A DNA stretch of 64,000 bases, taken from assembly GCA_011947345.1 (NCBI GenBank), contig JAAVTG010000531.1, positions 992,001 to 1,056,000 on the forward strand, given 5' to 3'. A program made the translations under genes and the position numbers. This DNA comes from Phytophthora quininea (Eukaryota > Oomycota > Peronosporomycetes > Peronosporales > Peronosporaceae). The notes below the pieces were generated by a model. It was not told the origin of the DNA. It saw nothing but the letters and a program-made list of their open reading frames with translations, and did no database searches. Shown here piece by piece: positions 54,559 to 64,000 of this stretch; position 1 is the first letter of the stretch, and the number at the start of each line of letters is the position of its first letter.

Positions 54559-57500
54559 ATGCGTGGTGAAAGCAACAGCGGATCAATCTCGCCGGTCAAG
54601 TCGTCGCGTACAGCTCGCAGCGTTGCAGCAGTGGAGATGCTGGCCTCGCCACCGGTGCAAGTGTTGCATCCGCAATGGGCTCATTGGTGTCAGCAGGAGC
54701 TAGCGCGAGGCATTGACGGCCAAATTGTGCTGGATGAACTTGTGTCCCAGGGGTTTGTACCGGATAAAAGCCCCTTGTTCACACAGCGGATTCTCCGTTC
54801 TGTTAAACATCGCGATGACTGCTCCAGCAATGGCCCCGAAACCCCGCGAACTGCAAACACCAGGCTGTACTCATTTATACGAGTGCTGGAAGAAGGGATC
54901 CTAAACGAGGTCGAACTGTTCGTCTGCGCGGGTCAAGATGTGAACGCGCTGCAATTTGACACACAGACAAAACTGATGCTGTCCCCGCTACATATCGCGT
55001 GCAAGCGCGGCCATTGCTCGATTGCGAAGTTACTACTAGAGCGTGGTGCAGATATTGATTACTTAGACGCTTTCCATCGCACTCCATTGATGGTGGCAGC
55101 ACGACACGGGCACACCGACGTGAGTGAGTTGCTGTTGAAGCAAGGTGCTACTATTTTCCAGCTGGACAACTTGAAAAACTCCGCTTTGCATCTGGCCGCT
55201 TTCAGTGGGAACTCAACCATTGCCGACAAGTTGCTACGCACACACGATGAAGCTTTCCGATTTTTATCACTAACTTACCAGAGCAGCGTGGTACAAATTA
55301 TGCTCGATTGCTGCAGAAGGCGTACGAAACTATCATGGCCAGCAAGCTGCGTGACAACGATCGCCGTCGATTCCACTTGTCGTGGCTGTTTGAATCAGTC
55401 AATTGGCTGCATCACGAGCTCTTTGGAAACGGAGGAGACAGCGCTATCTGCAAGGTACCTGCCCCTCAAAAGCAGTTCTTGGACTACCTCGTGAAGCGCT
55501 ACCACAAACTTCTCTCCAAGAGCCTTACTGCCGATGAGCGCGATAGTGAAGAAGAAGAAGAGGAGGCACCGCAGACGAACAAGCAAGACGACGTAAGGAA
55601 GGCGCCCCCGCAGATTGGCTGTCACTCGAAGCAATGTCCTTTTACGCAGATACGTGCTTGCGCGAAATGTACAAGCACTTGCCGAACCTCCAAGGCCAAA
55701 CTGCGTTACATGTGGCGTGCGATGAGAATTTAGTGTGCACTCACGAGCGTGTGATTCACTATTTAGCTGATAGGCATGGATGCAGCCCATTGCTGATTGA
55801 TCACAGCGGTTGCAAGCCACTCCAGCTTGTGCTGGCCTGTCGTGGTCGACCTGGCAGCCCCAAGGGGATGCAATCCATGAACAAGCCTTGATCGAACAGC
55901 GTAAAAAGCGTATTCACGAAAAGAACATTCGTCTGGAGAAGGAACGCATTGCGGAGCGACGTCAAGTATGGCAAAGCGAGCTGGATCGAATGTCTGCAGA
56001 TTTCAATGCATTGGATACGCTGAATAAAATGCGGAAAGCCGTCAAAGAGAACGACGGCAAGCCGGGAGCACATATCAACGGCTGGAATATCTATGAGGAG
56101 CCTTTGAGCTACAATCGACTATTTGAAAACGCGCGCAGTGGGTTTGTACAGCGGCAAGTACCGATTCCAGTGATGGAAGATGGTCGAATACGCTTAGGAT
56201 GGAAAGAAAAGATGGAAATGAGTGCACACTTCGTCGAGCGTCACTGCTTGAGGCCTGAATGGGAACTGCACCGCGTTAATGGTGCTGATGTCTACTTCTT
56301 TTCAACCGAGAGACGGAGCAGTGTCAGTGGTTATCGCCCGAAGGCTTGTCCGTTCGCGAATGGCGAACGAAGCGCTTCTTTGAGAATGCTGAGCAAATGG
56401 AGGACGAATTGGACCAGGCGAGTCTTGTGGTTAAGTTTTCTGGAGTGGCCTCATCGGCAGTTGTTGATAACGCTGTAAAAGGAAGGACGCTGGGCAAGTG
56501 GCGTGAGTGTCGAGGCTTTGGAGGCGTAACATTTTATCTGGACACAGCCGAGAAAAAGATTGTGGTGGAGAAACCTGAAGAGGTTTTGCTGCACGAAGGA
56601 TATCGATACGCGGAAACACTTATTCTATCGCGCAGCGAAGTGATCGAGCGTCGTGATCGTGGCTGGAAGCGGTACTATGACCCCCAAACGTCGCACACGT
56701 TTTACTTTGATGAGCTCTCAGGCGATTGCGTGCACGACACCAGCTTAACCGAGCAATTTTGCAAGGAATTCGTCTACCGAAGCGCCAGGCACGGTTTGCG
56801 CTTTCGACTGAAGAGCTACGTCGCCGCCACGAAGAGCAAGAGTGGAAGGCTGCCCTGCAACGTGCTCGTCGGCATGAAGTTCATTTGAAGACTGCCAAGG
56901 AGGAGGCCGACAAAGATAGTGAACAAAAGAAACGCGAAAAAGAGGACCTTGACAATGCGCTACGAAAACTGGAGGGCAGCGTGACGGCTGAGCATTTGAC
57001 AATCGACGGAGACGCTGAACACCATGACGAAAATAATGAAACCGGAAAGAGTTCTATGACTCGGAAGAAACATGGCAAGAAGCACAAGAATCCCGCCAGA
57101 AGAGTCAACAAGAAAGGGAGAAGTCTAGCGTATATCGACGCCCGATTCCGTAGAGAACGCGAGATATTCCTCCAAGCACGAGAGAATACATTGTTGACCT
57201 CGACAGATCCGTCCAAAGAAGATCCGAGGCGTGAAATGAGTCGGAGTGATGAATTGGAGCGCGAGCTTGAAGAAGAGGAACAGGAGAACGCGCGACTCGA
57301 AGATGTCGATGAAAAGGTTGCAATACGCGAGCGGAGGCGTGTTAGTCGGATTCTAGTACGCTGTGAAGAGCGATTGAGGCTGAACCGGGAATTATGTCGT
57401 TGGGGCTGCGAGCGATGGCTTCCGCGAGAGTTTAGCCTGGAAACCCATGAACGTCACGAATGTCCAAGGCGACTCATGATTTGCCGTCTAGGTTGTACGA

Positions 57501-58847
57501 AAGCCTTGGAACGGCAGCAATGGTGCGAGGTCATCTACGACCACGAAGCCGAAGATGCAGACGAATGCTCGTGCCGTATCGTGTATTGTCCGCGAGATTG
57601 CGGCGTGTGGCTACCACATTTCCAGCTAGCAGTTCCGCATATGCGGGATCTCTGTGTGAAGCGACCTGTAGGCGACTTGCGCTGTCGACTCGGCTGTGGC
57701 CAGGTTTACCAAGGTGGTGCGCACGAGTTATTGACGCTAGAGCAGACTCGTCTGGCTCACGAACAAGACGATTGTGCGTTGCGGAAGGTCAAATGCACGT
57801 GGCCCAAATGCAATGCATCGATCCAGGCCAAAGAGCGAAATGCTCATCGCCGAGTGCACCTGCTATCGTCTGGGATACTAAGTTTTGTGACGGCTGAGGT
57901 GCATCAGTACAAGGTTCCTCGAGACGTAAAAACTGTGAAGCTGCAGGCATGGGGAGCAGGTGGAGGGAGCGGACTACTTCGGAATCAAACTGTTGGTCAT
58001 GGCGGCGGCGGTGCTTTTATCGAGGTCGTTTGCCCAGTATTTCCAGGCGAGACGTTGTACATTTGCGTTGGTTCCGGTGGAGGAAGCGGCAAGTTCGCTC
58101 GTCTGGTTGAAATTCCTGACGAAGCGGACTCTGTGGATAAGAAGATTCCTGGAGGCACGCGAATGTCTACCACAGTATCAACTGCGATAGCTGGCAAGCC
58201 AGGAGGTGGCAAGGGACACAGCGGCAATAAAGAGTCTGCCTGTGGTGGAGGAGGGTATACGAGTGTTTATCGACAGGGTGCATTCGGCATCGAGTACATT
58301 TTGATCGCAGCAGGAGGTGGCGGTGGTGGAACGTGTCGAAATGGAGGTGGTGGCAGCCATTGCATAGCCCAGAAACTAAAAGACGGTGATGACCATCGAT
58401 GTGGACGACCTGGCAGTGACTCCATGGGTGGAGCTGCTGGAAAATGTGATGAATTCAATCCGATCTGCAAGTTCGTAGCTACCGATGGCGTATCGTTGCA
58501 GGGCGGTGATGGCGCTGAATTTGGTGGAGGAGGCGGTGGAGGATTTTGGGGGAGGTGGTGGTGGGTTTTCACCTGGAATCGTAGGAGGCGGCGGAGGTGG
58601 TTCGAGTTACGTGAATATGAGTTTGGTCGAACCAAAATCCGTCCGTGTGGAGGCAGGCAGAGCAATAAAGCCTGGTGGAATGGATGAAAACCCTCCGCAA
58701 AGTGTGCGATCTGCGTACTGGGATCTTGTTGATGGAACTGTTGGTGAGGGCGGAACTGGGTCGACCGCAACTCCGGCACGTGGAAATCATGGAGGTGCGC
58801 GGCTCGCAAGGTCAGGCTTCTTTACCGACATGAAATTCCACCGCTAA
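54559..58847 (+). CDS. Ankyrin / coiled-coil / TRAF-type zinc-finger / glycine-rich mosaic protein
   Basis: About 1430 residues from ATG 54559. In order: a W-x2-W module (LHPQWAHWCQQELARG ... LVSQGFVPD), ankyrin repeats (SPLHIACKRGHCSIAKLLLERGADI, TPLMVAARHGHTDVSELLLKQGA), a second ankyrin patch (GQTALHVACDENL), long charged helices, WW-like pieces (RPEWELHRVNG and RGWKRYYDPQTSHTFYFDE), and a Cys/His-rich TRAF-type zinc-finger region (CRWGCERWLPREF ... CRLGCTKAL ... CPRDCGVWLP ... CRLGCGQVY). The C-terminal glycine-rich domain (LQAWGAGGGSG, ETLYICVGSGGGSG, ILIAAGGGGGG) resembles the Gly-rich fold of ALK/LTK and bacterial adhesins. Six frame changes (about 55289, 55622, 55860, 56330, 56775 each minus one; 58546 plus one) break it. 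The coding sense is continuous, so the order is credible; a decaying gene remains possible. Confidence 0.65.
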
Positions 58848-58918
58848 CGCATGCAGAAAGTCACGACATTGGGAACAAAAGCCTCTATTACCAGCGATAT
58901 CGCAAGTCCCAATTCCAT

Positions 58919-60388
58919 CTACACGTTGACTGAAATGTCTTCAACGTCGGTCCCGTACACTTCCAACCGCGCGGTTTGTAAAATGTGGCTCAGCACAGAC
59001 TGAGTTCTTGTCGGTTGTTTTGGCGCAACTTCCTTGCTATCTGGTAACGCGACGACTTCGGCTGAAGCGCTGGAAGGCGAAGAGGGGCAAGGCGATACCG
59101 CCCCGCCATCGTCTTTCCCAAGAGTTTGAGTCTCTTCGACTGGAGCAACAACTTGGTCGTTGGCGACTGAGCCAGATTGGCGGCTCTTGTGAAGACTACG
59201 GCGGAAGGTATCTGCAGCAACCGCTGCCAGCACACTTGACTGAAGGCATTACGTGCAAAACGAGACGTTAGTTCACAGCAAGAATCACTAAGACAAGAGC
59301 TTACCCGGAATTTGCGGCGCATCATGTGGCAGTACTGCGCCAAACCTTCTGTATCGGAGAGCGAAACAGCCAAAGACTCACGAGACGTGCGAGTTGAAGC
59401 AAACCACTCGTGGCTCAGAGCGTCAACAGCAGTTGGTCGTTGATCAGGATCCCCTGAAAGCAAGGCCAAGATGAGCGACTTGGCTTCGCTCGATATGGCG
59501 TCCCACCGAAGGCCGGTCATGGAGAACTGGCCCAGTCGAATGTTGTTGATCATTTGATCTCGAGTCTGTCGACCGTCCGGGTCGAACGGGTGGATTCCGC
59601 TGAGCAAGACGTACAAGACTACGCCGACACTCCAGATGTCGCTCTTGACGCCCACCCCAGAGTGTCGAGCTGGCTGAGGAAGAGCGTTTTCATCTGAATC
59701 AACCGGCGCTGTCGGTGGATCCGACGTTGAAGTCTTAAACACCTCAGGCGCACAATAGGCCCACGTCATCCGTCCGTTGGTAAGCAAACTGCTCTCGTCG
59801 ACAAGTGCAGCGAGACCAAAGTCGGCCAGCTTGATGTTTGCACGCTTGGGGCTGGGAGACGTTAGCAGGAGGTTTTCGGGCTTTACGTCTCTAGATGGAC
59901 AGCACAACACGAAGTTTAGCAACGACACCGACACTAGTCTGTATTTGCACCACCTCTTACCTGTGCGCAATGCCGAGGTCATGTAGGAATCCCAACGCCT
60001 CCAGTACATCGCGTATGTATCGGCGAGCGTCCCATTCCGAGTACGCGCCTTCGTCGATCAGCGCCTGGAAGAGCTCGCCGCCTTCTGCCAGCTCCATGAT
60101 AATGTACACGAACTCAGGCGTCTCCAACACGTCGTGGAGCGCGACTACATTCGGGTGAGCAGCACAACGCCGCAGCAGCGTCACCTCTCGCTCCCACTGG
60201 ACTGGATCGTCGTCAATCAGCTGCTGGTGCGCCTTGTCCAAGCGTTTGACTGCTACCAGCGCTCCAGTGGCCCGAGATCGAGCGCGGAACACTTTGGAAC
60301 AGGCCCCTTGGCCTAAAAGGACTGCGGGTGTGTCCAGCTCGTAGAATTCCTCCAGAGAGACAGCTCGTCGACTCGCGCAGAGCCCCAT
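58919..60388 (-). CDS. CAMK-like Ser/Thr kinase with N-terminal acylation signal
   Basis: Three exons, complement(58919..59239,59305..59890,59961..60388), intact; 444 residues. The N-terminus MGLCASRR fits N-myristoylation at Gly2 with palmitoylation at Cys4, so membrane attachment is expected. The kinase core has LGQGACSKVFRA, VAVKRLDK, the hinge IIMELAEGGELF, IAHRDVKPENLLL (HRD split across the first intron), IKLADFGLAAL and WAYCAPEVF, then SDIWSVGVVLYVLLSGIHPF. This is the CAMK/CDPK group, but no EF-hands or clear calmodulin site follow. The C-terminal 110 residues are Ser/Pro-rich. An insert of about 30 residues (near STSDPPTAPVDSDENALP) sits after APEVF. Substrates are unknown. Confidence 0.85.
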
Positions 60389-60785
60389 GGTAGAACACTC
60401 ACTCACTGCAGATGAGCTGGACGAGCGATGACATTGTTGCCGTCTAAATACGGAGGTGCACACTTATCTCCCGACAAGATGGTGATGCAAGTGATTTTTT
60501 GCCGTAGTAACAGCAAGCAGCAAAGCGCAGCAGCGTCAAAGGAAACAGCACCGTGATGCTGAGTGCATGTTGATTCGCAGTATGCACGCGTCTTGTTGAA
60601 GCGCTAGTTGCCTTTCTTACGTTGCTGTCACGTCCCTTATTGAATGCGCCATTTTATGGTTGCATACAATCCTTCATATATTTTGCTTTACGGTGCTGGA
60701 AGGGGCGTCAAACGTGTGGCTCTCGTTTCCACTTTGCCCCTGAGCCGCACGACGTCACAGACAGAAGCCCGCCCCCGACCTGACC
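60389..60785. other. Divergent intergenic region
   Basis: About 400 bp between the kinase (minus) and ATP synthase b (plus). Nothing beyond presumed promoters is seen; the 3' part (60700-60785) is GC-rich leader sequence. Confidence 0.4.
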
Positions 60786-61865
60786 ATGCTCGGCCGCATC
60801 GCTCTCCGCTCGGCGGCGCTCCGCAACGCCAAGCTGTCCGCCAAGATGGTTCGCCCCATGGGCATCCACAGCAGCGCCTCGCTGCGCAAGAGCGAGGAGG
60901 AGCAGACTGAGGAGATCGCTGTGCCCAAGCAGGGCCTGCTGGCCCAGTACGGCCTGGACGACTGGAAGCTCTCGGCGCCGCTCATCGGTGCGCTGTCCAT
61001 CCCCGCCATCTCCAACCACGTACGTGACCCTGAATTACTGGATTCCAGTGCCTAAATACTGATCTCTTGCTGGTGTTATTTTTTTTATTATTGTTTTGTA
61101 GTGGTATGTGCTGAACGAGGAGACGCAGCTGGCCTTCTGCTTCATGCTGTTCTGCACAGCCAGCTACAAGTTCGGCGGAGAGATGATCGCCTCGTTCTTC
61201 GACGAGCGCGCTGCCGCCATCCTCAGGTGCGTTAAACAAAAGATTTCTTTATTGTTATGGGGGATAATGCTGATTATTTTATTATTTTATTATTTAGTGA
61301 GCACAACGCTGTGGAGGACGCCAACCTGCAACTGGCCAAGGAGACGCTGTCCACCCACGAGGCCATGCTGACTATCAACGAGGACGTCGCCGCCGTGGCC
61401 GAGGCCCACAAGGAGGCCGTGAAGCTCATGTGCGAGGTGCAGGCCTACAAGCTGCGCCACAAGACGCGCGACACGTTCGTGAAGAACCTCGAGTCCATCC
61501 GCGAGATCGAGAGCAGCTACAACCTGGAGCTGCAGAAGAGCATGGTCGCCAACGCCACCACCAAGGTGCGCGCCGTGGTCGAGACGGGCGACAAGAAGCT
61601 CAAGGACGCCGCCTTCAAGCACGCGCTGGACATTCTCGGCAACGCTGATGTGGACGAGAGCAAGGAGGACGACGTGGCGGCTCTCTTCACCAAGGAGCTG
61701 CGCGCCTACGCCGCCGATCTGGAGGCCAAGCAGGGCCAGGTGGTCAAGCTCTCGGGTGCCGAGCAGGAGGAGCTGCAGGCCGACCTGGACGCCTACATGA
61801 AGCGCTTCGGTCTCGAGGATGCCGACTTCAAGGCCCCCAAGGAGGTCAAGCTCGAGCTCATGTAA
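60786..61865 (+). CDS. Mitochondrial F1Fo-ATP synthase subunit b
   Basis: Three exons (60786..61019, 61102..61226, 61298..61865), intact and in phase; 308 residues. The first 35 residues (MLGRIALRSAALRNAKLSAKM) form an Arg/Ala/Ser-rich mitochondrial presequence. A membrane hairpin follows (KLSAPLIGALSIPAIS and WYVLNEETQLAFCFMLFCTASYKFGG). The remainder is the long charged helix of the peripheral stalk (SEHNAVEDANLQLAKETL ... TTKVRAVVETGDKKLKDAAF). The order and the WYVLNEETQ motif match ATP4/ATP5F1. The protein ties F1 to Fo in the stator. Codon use is strongly biased to G/C-ending codons (AAG, GAG, CTG), as expected for a highly expressed gene. Confidence 0.87.
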
Positions 61866-62205
61866 ACTGCCGATCTGTAGCAGCCAACAGCAGCCAATGC
61901 AGGCGGTCGGAGGCAGAAGCCTGTTCGGAAGCCCCGTGGCAGTTTAAAAATGAATGGACCATCCACCGACTGGAGAGACCAAAGAGAACACAAGTATCTT
62001 GCATCCCATGGCAACACAGCGAGTAGATACATGTTCCATGCTAATGGAGCCCATCACTTCACATGAAAAGACAGCAAGTATTCCATTTGATAGGACCTAC
62101 ACCAGGCATAACTGCGCTGGGTGGAGGCTCGACCATTTTTGAATTCTCTGTCAATAGCTCAAGCGCGAGGAAGTTCAAGCCGAGGACCAGCACACAGCAG
62201 ACGCC
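61866..62205. other. Gap between the ATP synthase b and ELOF1 genes
   Basis: About 340 bp containing the 3' UTR of the former and the promoter of the latter. CCATTTTTGAATTCTC near 62136 is loosely initiator-like. No gene seen. Confidence 0.35.
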
Positions 62206-62583
62206 ATGGGCCGGAGGAAGAAGTCGACCAAGAAGATCCAGACGCGCAAGAAGCAGGTGGTCTCCACCGTGTTCAAGTGTCCCTTCTGCTCGCACGACGA
62301 GGCCGTCGAGTGCAAAATGTATGGGCTCCTGCCATCTCCCCCTGTCGAGTCTCCACTGACGCTGTACTTGACCTGACTGTAGGGACCGAGAACGCAACAT
62401 CGGCCACTTGTCCTGCCGAGTGTGCACAGAATCCTTCCAGACGCCCATTCACTGTACGTTACAGAGCTGATTACATCCCTGGTATGGAGGGGTTGGTGCT
62501 GACCAAGTTGTTACGCAGATTTGAGTGCTCCTATCGACGTGTACACGGACTGGATCGACGAATGCGAAGCGCTTAATGCCTAG
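62206..62583 (+). CDS. ELOF1: Transcription elongation factor 1 (ELOF1)
   Basis: Three exons (62206..62318, 62383..62453, 62519..62583) encode 82 residues, the usual length for this very small factor. A basic N-terminal tail (MGRRKKSTKKIQTRKK) is followed by a four-cysteine zinc ribbon (FKCPFCSHDEAVECKM ... LSCRVCTESFQTPIHYLS) and a conserved acidic end (IDVYTDWIDECEAL). ELOF1/Elf1 binds elongating RNA polymerase II near the DNA entry site and aids passage through nucleosomes and transcription-coupled repair. Splice phases (2, 1) are consistent at both introns and no frame break is seen. Confidence 0.93.
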
Positions 62584-62838
62584 TACGAGGAAACAAGTCC
62601 ACAGACCAAGAAGCGGCCTCAGTTGTGCTCAAGAAGATTAAGATCACCGACATTCTGGTTGGACCAATTGAGGACACCTTTGGGACGCTGACGCTGCTCC
62701 AGGCCCGAGATTGCAGCATGAGGTGGCGCTCGGAAGCGGAAGCAGCAGGACGGAGCTTTAGGTGAATAGACCGGGTGCGTGGCAGACTCATGCCTGCTTG
62801 CACCCGTGTGATCTTTGATGAGCTTTGTCTTGTTTGTG

Positions 62839-64000
62839 CTATGAAGGTCGAGCCGACGGGATTTTCTCGCCGTCCTTCTGCAGGGCGGCGAGCTCCTTCT
62901 TCTTCCTCTCTTTCTTCTCGCGACGACGTGCTTCCTCTGCTTCGCGGCGGCGTTTGCGATCCTCTAGCTTGCGGATTCGGGCCGCAAGCAGCTCACGGCG
63001 TCGATCGTGCTCGACCTGGTCCCCACGCTCTGCAAGTTTGTCAAGCTTTCGCTGCTCCTTAACGATAGCGAGCTCCTCGTCGATGTCTCGCAATTTCTCA
63101 GCTTTGCGTTGCTCACGAGCTGCCTCGGCCTTGACTCGCTTCTCCTGGAGTGCGGCTTCTTGTTCTGCTTGAATGCGCTTGGCGTATGCTTCGGGGTTTT
63201 CGAGTTTGAGACGTTCGAGTTCGGCCGCCTCCTCGGCACGCTGTTGCTCTTGTTGTGAGAGTTGAGCTGAGCGTTCGGCCGCTTGACGACGACACTCTGC
63301 TCGGTGCAGAGCGATTTTGCGACGCTCTTCTTCTTGCTGCATGCGGAGACACAAATTCAGCACGCAAGCGTCGAAAATGAAATCGCGACAAAGTGTCGAG
63401 AACGCGGCAAATTCCAGAGGTGGTCTCTCGATGTCGTCCTGGTCTGCATCGTCCTCGAATAGAGTTGGAGCGAGGTGACTCAGCAGGAAGTCGAACACAA
63501 ATTCGTCTAGGAAGTAGGCAACGCGCTGGCGGTGTGTCTCCGGAAGAACTCTCCACAGTTCGGCAAATACAGCTCGAAGACTCACTCGCAACTCTTCCGG
63601 ACCTCGTCGTCGCCTGCGGTGCTTACTGCGTAGCTCTTCCATGCGTGCAGCTTCAGCGAATTGGTGTTTCTCGAAGAGAACTTCCAACGCTGAAGTGAAC
63701 TCGCGGCCGTCCTGAAGATACCGAGATAAAGATGTTACATCTTCGTCGGACTGCGCGCGCATCATGACTGTGTCATCCCAGAAGACAGCGATTCCCATCG
63801 GCACGAAGTCTGTCCACCAAGATGGAAATCGTCGGTACCGGGTCACAGGATGAACAGAGCCCACATTGCCGTCATCAAGAATGAATTCCATCCCAACGGC
63901 GGCTGACTTCACCTCACTACCCGGAGCATTTGCCTCAGTCTCCTTTTCGCAAGTGATTCCTACATGAGCCAAGAGATAATTTTTCCGGGCCACGAGCGAG
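62839..64000 (-). CDS. Coiled-coil protein, 5' end outside the window
   Basis: The frame is open from the right window edge to a stop at 62839, about 387 residues. No ATG is present near the edge, so the start or further exons lie beyond 64000. The first 90 residues are globular (VTRYRRFPSWWTDFVPMGIAVFWDD). A Leu-rich helical block follows (LPETHRQRVAYFLDEFVFDFLLSHL), then a continuous Glu/Arg/Lys/Ala-rich coiled coil (EEERRKIALHRAECRRQAAE ... REKKERKKKELAALQ). I recognise no family; long single alpha-helices of this kind are frequent in axonemal and basal-body proteins. It is convergent with ELOF1 (255 bp apart). Confidence 0.65.
   Translation of the reverse strand, partial: SLVARKNYLLAHVGITCEKETEANAPGSEVKSAAVGMEFILDDGNVGSVHPVTRYRRFPSWWTDFVPMGIAVFWDDTVMMRAQSDEDVTSLSRYLQDGREFTSALEVLFEKHQFAEAARMEELRSKHRRRRRGPEELRVSLRAVFAELWRVLPETHRQRVAYFLDEFVFDFLLSHLAPTLFEDDADQDDIERPPLEFAAFSTLCRDFIFDACVLNLCLRMQQEEERRKIALHRAECRRQAAERSAQLSQQEQQRAEEAAELERLKLENPEAYAKRIQAEQEAALQEKRVKAEAAREQRKAEKLRDIDEELAIVKEQRKLDKLAERGDQVEHDRRRELLAARIRKLEDRKRRREAEEARRREKKERKKKELAALQKDGEKIPSARPS

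Overview
This window looks like nuclear DNA of a Peronosporales oomycete, most probably Phytophthora or a close relative. It is gene-dense and moderately GC-rich, with short spliceosomal introns (about 50-85 bp, GTRNGT...YAG) and intergenic gaps often of only 80-300 bp. It encodes two extracellular cystatin-like proteins of the EPIC type, a heterokont mastigoneme-type EGF protein, and FYVE/PX/ankyrin mosaics typical of oomycetes. No rRNA, tRNA, CRISPR array, prophage or intact transposon was seen.

Layout. 1-2.3 kb: DNAAF5-like dynein assembly factor (runs off the left edge), an orphan kinesin-3 tail, and a small unknown protein. 3.2-7.4 kb: myosin with ankyrin repeats and FYVE. 7.6-10.1 kb: secreted OCM1/SIG/Mas2-like mastigoneme protein. 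10.2-18.6 kb: mitochondrial Sel1-repeat protein, secreted laminin-IV protein, membrane-anchored EEP hydrolase, TMEM209-like protein and a C2H2 zinc-finger factor. 18.7-26.7 kb: RNA polymerase III subunit RPC6, PWP2, WDR5-like, TTC1 and DRC10. 27-32.6 kb: EPIC cystatin pair, a single-pass membrane protein, LRR-ERICH6 protein and TIM10. 32.8-39.7 kb: MAK/ICK-type kinase, NIPA Mg2+ transporter, RIX1/PELP1-like protein and a PX protein. 39.7-43 kb: a relic locus and a mucin-like repeat protein. 44-49 kb: two convergent FYVE-GAF paralogues. 50-54.5 kb: conserved unknown, prolyl 4-hydroxylase and EF-hand protein. 54.5-58.9 kb: large ankyrin/zinc-finger/glycine-rich mosaic. 59-64 kb: acylated CAMK-like kinase, mitochondrial ATP synthase subunit b, ELOF1, and a coiled-coil protein running off the right edge.

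Functional themes. Several genes belong to motile-zoospore biology: DNAAF5, DRC10, mastigoneme protein, MAK/ICK kinase, ERICH6 domain and kinesin tail. Others serve ribosome biogenesis and transcription (PWP2, RIX1/PELP1, RPC6, ELOF1, WDR5), mitochondria (TIM10, ATP synthase b, Sel1), phosphoinositide and membrane signalling (FYVE, PX, PH, DEP), and the secreted or surface layer (EPICs, mucin, laminin-IV, prolyl hydroxylase).

Caution. About half of the recognisable genes are interrupted by one or more single-base frame changes, by my reading about three dozen in total. Most are a missing base in a short homopolymer, in families that should be intact. I read these mainly as sequence or assembly errors, so gene spans below run across them and the breaks are noted. 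Exon boundaries were derived by eye from splice consensus and phase.
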